A stretch of DNA of 8,650 nt from an uncultured Clostridia bacterium (lineage in GTDB: Bacteria > Bacillota > Clostridia > Oscillospirales > Oscillospiraceae), in the NCBI GenBank assembly GCA_947176425.1, contig CAMWQV010000057.1, positions 1-8,650 of the forward strand, written 5' to 3'. Under the pieces are notes generated by a model. The model worked only from the letters and a program-made list of their open reading frames with translations, ran no database searches and had not been told where the DNA came from. Positions 1-5,275 of this stretch are shown here, one piece after another. Positions within the stretch are counted from its first letter, which is position 1. Every line of letters starts with the position of its first letter. The translations under genes and the position numbers were made by a program.

Positions 1-24
1 CTCTCATATCTCATAGCTGATTAT

Positions 25-873
25 TTAAGATTTTGGTTTCCAAACAATCAGTGTATAAGCTTCATGGTTAAAATTTCCAAGCTCCAAGCGCTGCACCTGA
101 AGCAGTTCGATCTTCCCAACGCTGTTCAGTTCTAACAGACGAGGATAAAAGCCGGATAGATAGTGCCGCTTGCAGTGGAACTGTTTTGCCATCCAATCTA
201 CTAAATTCTCCTCATCATAAAGTTCTGCTATAGGTTCTAGGTGAACACATATCTTAGGTCCTTGTGCCATTAAATACTGCAAAAATGCCTCAAAATGATC
301 TGAAACCTGCTCCAAACAGGCAGATGTATATATGCCGCTGTTTGGTTTCAGTGTATATTGCATATCAGGTTTTTTAATGTTAAAGAATCCACCGGTAATG
401 TGATAGCCCTTCTTTTCTGCGAGCAATTTCAGTATTTCGATCGCTGCGGGAACAAAGTCCAGGCCATAGAGCTGTTTTTGTGGAAACAGTTCAGCCAATG
501 CCGCCAGGTTATATCCTGTTCCACAGCCAAATTCGTAAATACTGTCAATGTCTGAAAAATAGCTTTGAAATATTCTCTCTTTTATCTGCATTCCCAACTC
601 AAATTCAAGCTGCGGATTCTCTGAAAGTACAAAATTCTTATGCAGCCGGATTGGGATACGTTCACGAAAATATTGTGGACGCAAGGCTCTCGTATCATAT
701 CCGCTGGCAATAAATCTCTGAAGGATTTCGTCCCATCCATTCTGCCAGGTCTGCGTCCGTTGTTCCGTTCCAACAATTTGTGTATCCTGCTGGATGCGTT
801 TCAGTTGAGCGAGAATGGCGGAGTCCCGCTCTTTTCCATCCAAAATGCGAAACGGCAAGCCAGACTTCTCCAA
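25..873 (-). CDS. Class I SAM-dependent methyltransferase, start region apparently frameshifted
   Basis: 282 residues if read from TTG 873. The SAM-binding motif I is textbook: SIYEFGCGTGYN (111-122), followed by LYGLDF with acidic Asp139, then IYTSACLEQVSDHFEAFLQYL (181-201) at the motif IV/post-I helix region and ICVHLEPI (208-215). The N-terminal part (1-100, including WQNGWDEILQRF and RPQYFRERIPIRLHKNF) is helical and probably forms the acceptor-binding cap. There is no ATG at the beginning of this frame and no clear ribosome site for TTG 873. A better start exists at ATG 959 in another frame. The open frame continues upstream with protein-like sequence (SLDVDSFLEK), so the real protein is probably about 25-30 residues longer. 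Being last after an epimerase and a cupin, it likely methylates the sugar made by this operon (C- or O-methylation unresolved). Stop TAA at 27-25. Confidence 0.8.
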   Translation of the reverse strand: MEKSGLPFRILDGKERDSAILAQLKRIQQDTQIVGTEQRTQTWQNGWDEILQRFIASGYDTRALRPQYFRERIPIRLHKNFVLSENPQLEFELGMQIKERIFQSYFSDIDSIYEFGCGTGYNLAALAELFPQKQLYGLDFVPAAIEILKLLAEKKGYHITGGFFNIKKPDMQYTLKPNSGIYTSACLEQVSDHFEAFLQYLMAQGPKICVHLEPIAELYDEENLVDWMAKQFHCKRHYLSGFYPRLLELNSVGKIELLQVQRLELGNFNHEAYTLIVWKPKS

Positions 874-881
874 GAAGCTGT

Positions 882-959
882 CTACATCCAGGGATTGTTC
901 GGGACCGCCTGCGGTCCCGAACTGTTGTCTACGACAACAGTTCGAATTTCCTTATTCAT
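882..959 (-). CDS. 25-codon reading frame: displaced 5' end of the methyltransferase gene, or a leader peptide
   Basis: ATG 959 overlaps the cupin stop by 8 bases (ATGAATAA), exactly like the junction at 1334-1341, and has a plausible ribosome site. The frame begins MNKEIRTVVVDNSSGP and stops at TAG 884-882, nine bases before the TTG that opens the long methyltransferase frame. The methyltransferase frame itself stays open upstream to a TAA at 954-952, reading ...GPEQSLDVDSFLEK before LPFRIL, but contains no ATG there. A change of frame by -1 between about 940 and 888 would join the two into one longer protein. Either the gene carries a one-base deletion (or sequencing error), or this is a short leader peptide covering the hairpins at 897-944. 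I favour a broken or mis-sequenced start. Confidence 0.45.
   Translation of the reverse strand: MNKEIRTVVVDNSSGPQAVPNNPWM
897..944. repeat. Two overlapping perfect palindromic hairpins sharing five bases
   Basis: On the plus strand, GTTCGGGACCGC (897-908) pairs perfectly with 911-922 across CT. CGAACTGTTGTC (918-929) pairs perfectly with GACAACAGTTCG (933-944) across TAC. The five bases 918-922 (CGAAC) belong to both stems, so the two full 12-base-pair stems cannot form together, although shortened versions could. Neither strand has a run of T after the stem, so it is not an ordinary terminator. It lies at the start of the last methyltransferase gene, inside a short coding frame. It could be a mutually exclusive RNA switch or attenuator, or a small inserted palindromic element. 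Confidence 0.85.
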
Positions 960-1341
960 CGTCTTTAGCTCCTGTTTTATACTCAACAATATCTCGCGAT
1001 CCATCAGGCCGGTCTACCCCTAAATCATACATGGCAATATGTACAGTATCTTCAAGAAAATAGAAATCATGTCCGACATATGGCTTTACACACCAGAAAT
1101 CTCCAGCTGTAAAGATATGCCGACAGCTTTTTCCTGTTTTTATTTCTCTGCATTGATACTCGATTTTTCCACTTATGATATAGAATGCTTCGATATTTTT
1201 TTCGTGATAGTGCATTCTGCCGCGGCGTGAACCGGCCTTTGTCACAACGACATTGAATTGATTCCACCCACCGCTGACAAGCTGGCAAATAACGCCGCGC
1301 ATATCTTCAAAGTAAAAATCTGGTTTTAAAAGCTCAATCAT
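952..1341 (-). CDS. Small cupin protein, CapF C-terminal/WxcM-like, probable sugar isomerase or epimerase
   Basis: 129 residues from ATG 1341, which overlaps the epimerase stop in ATGATTGA, a coupled arrangement. The frame is open further upstream, but those residues would lie inside the previous gene and are not protein-like. Cupin motif 1 is clear: G41-R-M-H44-Y-H46 ... E51 ... G58, with metal-binding candidates His44, His46, Glu51 and His91. Motif 2 is FTAGDFWCVKPYVGHDF (77-93). The opening FEDMRGVICQLVSGGWNQFNVV (11-32) and the KAGSRRGRMHYH segment resemble the cupin tail of CapF (a UDP-sugar reductase/epimerase) and RmlC-like proteins. Here the cupin is free-standing. Such small cupins in sugar loci epimerise or isomerise keto-sugar nucleotides. 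A regulatory or non-catalytic role cannot be excluded. Its stop overlaps the next ATG (957-959) by 8 bases. Confidence 0.8.
   Translation of the reverse strand: MIELLKPDFYFEDMRGVICQLVSGGWNQFNVVVTKAGSRRGRMHYHEKNIEAFYIISGKIEYQCREIKTGKSCRHIFTAGDFWCVKPYVGHDFYFLEDTVHIAMYDLGVDRPDGSRDIVEYKTGAKDDE
968..973 (-). promoter_or_regulatory. Shine-Dalgarno site pointing to ATG 959
   Basis: AGGAGC, with its GGAG core 9 bases before ATG 959-957, inside the end of the cupin gene. It indicates that ribosomes load at 959, although the frame opened there closes at 882 and does not join the methyltransferase frame directly. Confidence 0.5.
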
Positions 1342-1882
1342 TTGATGCGCTATTTCGTTCAGAAAGCAGCACCGCTTTTTTATCGCGCAGGGATAAAACC
1401 GGTGTACTGCCTGGCCAATGGATCTGGAACGCGGGGTCATCCCACCGGTAAGTAAATTGTTCTTCCGGTGGGACAAGGGAATGTGACAGCTTATAGGTAA
1501 AAATTATGGTTTCTGTCTGTGCATAATAGCCCATCCCATACATAGGCGGCACCCACAGCTGCCTGTGATTTTTATCCGACAGGATAAAAGACTGCCAACG
1601 GCCAAAATCCGGCGATGATGGATTACAGTCAGCCACAACGGTATATACAGTTCCATGTAGACACTGTACCAATTTTGTCGTTTTTGAGTCACCATGCAGT
1701 CCCCGAAGCACATTTCGGTAGCTAAACGAAACCTGATCCGCTACGAACCTGGTTGTCAATCCATTTTCAAAATATAACTGCTCATCATAAATGCCGCCGT
1801 ATTCGCCGCGAAGATCTTCAAAGCGGTCAGTTGTCAGATACTTGACACCTTTTAGCGTAGTATCATTTACAATTAGATTCAT
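1334..1882 (-). CDS. RmlC-like NDP-sugar epimerase (dTDP-4-keto-6-deoxysugar 3,5-epimerase family)
   Basis: 182 residues from ATG 1882, the usual RmlC length. RmlC epimerises C3 and/or C5 of 4-keto-6-deoxy nucleotide sugars. Family landmarks in order: RFEDLRGEYGG (20-30), RNVLRGLHGD (56-65) with the catalytic His63, TKLVQ with Lys70, PDFGRWQSFILSDKNHRQLWVPP (91-113), FTYK with Tyr130, YRWDDP (145-150), and PVLSLRDK with Asp167 as the likely partner of His63. One difference stands out. The family P-P-G-F-A-H-G-F reads PPMYGMGYY here, so the second active-site His of A-H-G is absent, and the D-Y-Y segment after Tyr130 is SHSLVPPEE. This may mean altered substrate or 3-epimerase-only activity (inference). 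The start has an AGAGGAAAG site, which excludes the longer reading from 1933. The cupin gene overlaps its stop by 8 bases. Confidence 0.85.
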   Translation of the reverse strand: MNLIVNDTTLKGVKYLTTDRFEDLRGEYGGIYDEQLYFENGLTTRFVADQVSFSYRNVLRGLHGDSKTTKLVQCLHGTVYTVVADCNPSSPDFGRWQSFILSDKNHRQLWVPPMYGMGYYAQTETIIFTYKLSHSLVPPEEQFTYRWDDPAFQIHWPGSTPVLSLRDKKAVLLSERNSASND

Positions 1883-1888
1883 TTTCTT

Positions 1889-1897
1889 CTTTCCTCT
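1889..1897 (-). promoter_or_regulatory. Shine-Dalgarno site for the RmlC-like gene
   Basis: AGAGGAAAG with its GAGG core 10 bases before ATG 1882, which opens the family-like N terminus MNLIVNDTTL. It decides against the in-frame ATG at 1933. Confidence 0.6.
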
Positions 1898-1948
1898 TAA
1901 ACATCTTTGCCTATAACTGTATAAGCCGGTCATGTGAAAACCATGTCT

Positions 1949-3418
1949 TTACTGTTCCAACAGCTTTCTTTTTAGCTTTTTTTGCAGCATCGCTTCTACG
2001 GCCTGCACAGCGGTTTCCCCAAATTTTGTCCGCAGCAAGTCAAAATAGCGCTCATTATTGTCAAAAAACGCTTCAAAGGCATAGTCACGAAACGCCAAGA
2101 CCTCTTTGGATGATAAATACCTTGTCGGCATCGGATGCGCTTCATAGCTTAACTCAGCATATCCCAGCCAACTCTCAGGTAAATCCTGTCCGCCGCTTTT
2201 TAAGCTGTCCCAGTATAGCTTAGAACCCGGAAACGCCATAGTGGAATACATATTAACCCACTCGCAGTTGAGTTCCCGCGCCAAGGAAAGCGTTGCCTGC
2301 ATACTCTCTATCGTATCATCAGGAAGGCCAAACATAAAATTGCCAAGGATATTGATGTCTGCGGCCTTGATCATGGCGGCTACCCTTTTGACCCGTTCAT
2401 TATTATACTGTCCTTTGTTAACGTTATCCATCTGCTGTTCATCGGCAGATTCAATCCCAAGACAGAGCCATCTTATGTTGGCTCTGCGCAATTTCTTTAA
2501 GATATGATCATCTACTGTATCAACCCTGGCATATGCCCACATATTGAGGTCATAGTTGCGCTCTATAATCCGGTCGCACAGCTCCTCCACATATTTTCGG
2601 TTCAGAACAAAATTCTCATCCAGTATTTTTATATAATGTACATGATACTTGGTGACCAGATTGTCGATCTCTTCCAGAACACTATCCACACTGCGGAACC
2701 GAACACGGTGAACACCCGAAAGAGCATATATCGCACAATATGAACAACTGAACGGGCAGCCAAGGCTGGTAGCAATAACACCGTATCCCTTCGGAGTATC
2801 GGGTGTTTCCCCAAACCGATGCCAGTTATGTGCCCTGTACCGCTCCATAGGCAACAGATCCCACGCCGGTAAAGGCATATTATCTAAGGTATCCTCTAAT
2901 ACGATTTCTGGATTTCCATGGATCTCTCCGTCCGCCATTCTATAGTATAGCCCTTTGATTGAAGAAGGATCTCCGCCGAAAAGTTCGCACTTCACCAGTT
3001 CTACGATACTGCTGAGACTCTCTCCTTTTATGACATAATCTGTCTTTTCTTCTAGTAAGGTACGTTCGGGCAGAGCGGATACATGCAGCCCCCACATAAA
3101 GATTCGGCAATCCGGCAAATGTTCCTTGATAAGGGCCGCGATTGCTCCCGCACCATGCATTTTCCATGTAGAGGCGGAGAGATTGTTTCCCGTAATCACA
3201 ATTCCTATCATCTTTGGCTGTACGGAAGAAATTTTGCCAATCACTTCCTGCGGAGATAAATTGCCAACCTCCGCGTCTAATATTCCTACATCAATTCCAT
3301 TTTTCCGCACATAAGCGGCGATCGTGGCCGCCCAAAAGGGCGGCTCGATCGCTACAAGATCAGAGACACTGGAATAGACATGTTTTTGGTCATTTGGCCG
3401 CAACAGCAATAATTCCAT
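1949..3418 (-). CDS. B12-binding-type radical SAM enzyme
   Basis: 489 residues from ATG 3418. The N-terminal part (about 1-150) has the layout of the cobalamin-binding domain seen in BchE-like radical SAM proteins: MELLLLRP, then PPFWAATIAAYVRKNG and VGILDAEVGN, then FMWGLHVSALPE and DYVIKGES (family G-E-x at the domain end). The radical SAM core carries CPFSCSYC (C-x3-C-x2-C, Cys221, Cys225, Cys228), followed by FRSVDSVLEEI, KILDENF, LCLGIES and GNFMFGLPDD, all usual for this superfamily. The classic cobalamin D-x-H-x-x-G is not present (DAEVGN instead), as in many relatives, so cobalamin may bind base-off or not at all. Members of this class methylate unreactive carbons or rearrange carbon skeletons. 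Between a transketolase and an epimerase, a C-alkylation or rearrangement of a sugar is plausible, but the substrate is unknown. Confidence 0.88.
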   Translation of the reverse strand: MELLLLRPNDQKHVYSSVSDLVAIEPPFWAATIAAYVRKNGIDVGILDAEVGNLSPQEVIGKISSVQPKMIGIVITGNNLSASTWKMHGAGAIAALIKEHLPDCRIFMWGLHVSALPERTLLEEKTDYVIKGESLSSIVELVKCELFGGDPSSIKGLYYRMADGEIHGNPEIVLEDTLDNMPLPAWDLLPMERYRAHNWHRFGETPDTPKGYGVIATSLGCPFSCSYCAIYALSGVHRVRFRSVDSVLEEIDNLVTKYHVHYIKILDENFVLNRKYVEELCDRIIERNYDLNMWAYARVDTVDDHILKKLRRANIRWLCLGIESADEQQMDNVNKGQYNNERVKRVAAMIKAADINILGNFMFGLPDDTIESMQATLSLARELNCEWVNMYSTMAFPGSKLYWDSLKSGGQDLPESWLGYAELSYEAHPMPTRYLSSKEVLAFRDYAFEAFFDNNERYFDLLRTKFGETAVQAVEAMLQKKLKRKLLEQ

Positions 3419-3424
3419 AACCAT

Positions 3425-3430
3425 TCCTCC
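3425..3430 (-). promoter_or_regulatory. Shine-Dalgarno site favouring the second of two in-frame ATGs
   Basis: GGAGGA directly abuts ATG 3424 (no spacer) but is 6 bases from ATG 3418 (ATG GTT ATG). The protein therefore most likely begins MELLLLRP. The alternative adds Met-Val. Confidence 0.6.
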
Positions 3431-3433
3431 GTC

Positions 3434-4363
3434 TCATTCTGCTTCGATCTTGCTAACTAAGCTTTCCACATCTAAGTCATATTGGCGATGGATCTCCATT
3501 CTGCCTCCATAGGTATAGCAATATCCCTGAGAGAAGTCAAAGCCGGATCTCCTGACTTTTAAGGGGAGATTATAGTCCATCACCAATTCGCAGACCTGCG
3601 AGCCAAGTCCGCCAGGAAGCGTATGTTCTTCAAGCGTGTAAAGTACGGAGGCATTCTTTGTGGCTTTACGGAACTTTTCAATCTGGATAGGAATGCTGTA
3701 TGCATCGATCACACCAACGGAAATGCCTTTTTCCCGCAAGGTGTCGCTGACCTGCAATGCCGTATTAATCATGCTTCCGGTAGCTATGATTGTCTTCTCT
3801 GCCACAGGGCGCAGGATGCCTAATCCCTCTGAAAAATCCGTACCGTCAGGATAAATGTTGGGCAAAACGATACGGTCCAGCCGCACATAGTTCGGCGACT
3901 TCTGCCGGTAGGTGATGTCCGCAAAGCTGTGTGTCATCTGGTTATCGCTGGCACTATAAATTGTCATATGCGGCAGAATACGCAAAATCGAGATGTCCTC
4001 TACCGCATGATGTGTTGGGCCGGATTCCTCATAGCAAACACCCGCACCAACGCCAACAACTGTGATAGGCAGATTCATGCCTGCGGGATAAAGACGGATC
4101 TGCTCGAAGCAGCGCATGGTGATAAACGGCGCAATCGCATAAGCATATACCTTCTTCCCTTTCAGTGCCAAGCCTGTTGCAATAAGCAGAGCGTTCTGCT
4201 CCGCAATTCCGGCATTTACATACTGGCCCGGCAAATCGGAGCGAAACTTATCCAAGGCCGGCGCGCCCATATCTGCGGACACAATGATTACATCGCGGTC
4301 TTCCTTTGCCAGTTCATAGACTCTGTTCCAGAATGTGTCTCTCATAGTAGTCTTTTTTTGCAT
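3434..4363 (-). CDS. Transketolase, C-terminal (pyrimidine-binding) subunit
   Basis: 309 residues, the usual size for the C-terminal half of a split transketolase. It supplies the catalytic glutamate that activates thiamine diphosphate: Glu55 in NAGIAEQN (50-57, family N-x-G-I-A-E-Q-N). RLDR (161-164) gives Arg164 at the position of phosphate-binding yeast Arg528, and Arg8 in TMRDTF is a candidate for yeast Arg359. Downstream, IIATGSM (192-198) and LEEHTLPGGLG (244-254) match the transketolase C-terminal domain. By hand alignment two conserved residues differ. The family D-G-P-T-H reads S114-G-P-T-H118, so the yeast Asp477 position is Ser, and the His469 position is Gly106. The first ATG (4363), with a GGGGAAG site 8 bases upstream, is taken as the start. 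A second in-frame ATG is at 4345. It sits 18 bases after its partner gene and 15 bases before the radical SAM gene, so the pair is likely co-produced as a complex. Confidence 0.9.
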   Translation of the reverse strand: MQKKTTMRDTFWNRVYELAKEDRDVIIVSADMGAPALDKFRSDLPGQYVNAGIAEQNALLIATGLALKGKKVYAYAIAPFITMRCFEQIRLYPAGMNLPITVVGVGAGVCYEESGPTHHAVEDISILRILPHMTIYSASDNQMTHSFADITYRQKSPNYVRLDRIVLPNIYPDGTDFSEGLGILRPVAEKTIIATGSMINTALQVSDTLREKGISVGVIDAYSIPIQIEKFRKATKNASVLYTLEEHTLPGGLGSQVCELVMDYNLPLKVRRSGFDFSQGYCYTYGGRMEIHRQYDLDVESLVSKIEAE

Positions 4364-4381
4364 TGATATCTTCCCCTTCCC

Positions 4382-5203
4382 TTATTTGTTGTAAAGTTCT
4401 TTCCTGGCCTGTGCAATATCGGACTCATCCGTCACAGTGATTCCGTGCCACAACGGCTGATCAGAGATCATCGGGATGCCTTTGCCCTTTACAGTATCAG
4501 CAATTATGACCAGAGGCTTGGTGCTTCTTCTCGAACGGACATTTGCCAGTGCCGCAAAGAGTTCTGGGAAGGAGTGTCCATCCACACGTTTTACTTCAAA
4601 GCCAAAAGCCCGCCATTTATCCTCTATCGGTTCCAGAGAAAGCTCGTCCTCAATAAAATGCGTGGCGCATATATAATTTCTGTCTACGATCGAAACCAGA
4701 TTGTGGAGCCTGTTGTGGGCCGCAAAGGCCGCTGTTTCCCACACTGCGCCTTCATAACATTCGCCATCGCCCAGAAGCGCAAAAACCATATTGTTTTCTC
4801 GGTTCTTTTTTAATGCCAGTGCCAATCCTGCCGCAATGCCAAAGCCACAGGCAAGTGAGCCGGCAAGAATCTCTGAACCTGGAACGCTGCTTTGCAGATG
4901 CACACCCATTTTACCGCCGGCCTGCGCAAATCCATTGAGATCCTCTTTCGGAAAATATCCAGTATCAGCCAGTACTTCATATAGAATCGGACTAGCCTGT
5001 GCCTTGCTCAGGATGAAGTAATCTCTTCCTTCCCAATCCGGCGCTTTCGGGTCGTAGCGCAGTATACCGCCATAAAACAGAGCTGTCAGAATATCGGTAC
5101 AAGACAGAGATGATGTCAAATGGCCTGTCTTGGCCTTGACTGTCACCTCAAACATCTCTTCCCGAAGCTGCTGTGCCTTTTTCTCAAAAAAGCTGTAATC
5201 CAT
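4382..5203 (-). CDS. Transketolase, N-terminal (ThDP pyrophosphate-binding) subunit
   Basis: 273 residues, the normal size of the N-terminal half in two-gene transketolases. Transketolase moves a two-carbon ketol unit between sugars using thiamine diphosphate and a divalent metal. Visible motifs: GHLTSSLS (27-34, His28 equals yeast His30); LSKAQASP (65-72); VHLQSSVPG (101-109, His102 equals yeast His103); the ThDP/metal signature GDGECYEG (145-152) ending at Asn176 in VDRN; and TVKGKG (237-242) with His253 equal to yeast His263. The family reads S-K-G-H-A-S-P where this protein has S-K-A-Q-A-S-P, so the conserved His69 equivalent is Gln69. The start has a perfect AGGAGG 7 bases upstream. The C-terminal subunit gene follows after 18 bases. 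Its place in a sugar-modification operon, plus that substitution, suggests a specialised substrate rather than the housekeeping pentose phosphate role. That is inference. Confidence 0.9.
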   Translation of the reverse strand: MDYSFFEKKAQQLREEMFEVTVKAKTGHLTSSLSCTDILTALFYGGILRYDPKAPDWEGRDYFILSKAQASPILYEVLADTGYFPKEDLNGFAQAGGKMGVHLQSSVPGSEILAGSLACGFGIAAGLALALKKNRENNMVFALLGDGECYEGAVWETAAFAAHNRLHNLVSIVDRNYICATHFIEDELSLEPIEDKWRAFGFEVKRVDGHSFPELFAALANVRSRRSTKPLVIIADTVKGKGIPMISDQPLWHGITVTDESDIAQARKELYNK

Positions 5204-5210
5204 TGTTTAT

Positions 5211-5216
5211 CCTCCT
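5211..5216 (-). promoter_or_regulatory. Consensus Shine-Dalgarno site of the transketolase pair
   Basis: AGGAGG, 7 bases before ATG 5203, in the 72-base gap after the sugar O-methyltransferase gene. This is the longest gap in the window and could also hold an internal promoter, but I see no convincing -35/-10 pair. Confidence 0.75.
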
Positions 5217-5275
5217 AATTCTTATCCCACATACTGGGTTTTAATATGTTTTTCGCTGATAATCCTAAATTAACC

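Noticed and set aside
1..24. Start of a further downstream gene on the minus strand
   Set aside because: Two ATGs are present (14-12 and 7-5), but there is no ribosome site and too little sequence to judge.
897..944. Intrinsic transcription terminator
   Set aside because: The stems are strong, but neither strand has a T-run after them, and the structure lies within a coding junction of a continuing operon.
1342..1476. 45-residue N-terminal extension of the cupin
   Set aside because: It overlaps the end of the epimerase in another frame and its composition is not protein-like. ATG 1341 overlaps the epimerase stop in the usual coupled way.
3929..4366. Plus-strand open frame of 145 codons opposite the C-terminal transketolase gene
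   Set aside because: It is antisense to a well-supported gene, is Cys/His/Asn-rich without motifs, and belongs to no plus-strand operon. Other plus-strand frames, such as 640-1023, 4445-4813 and 8007-8381, fail in the same way.
5204..5275. Internal promoter or terminator in the 72-base gap
   Set aside because: It contains AT-rich sequence and a weak 4-base inverted repeat (CCCA/TGGG), but no convincing -35/-10 pair and no stem followed by a T-run.
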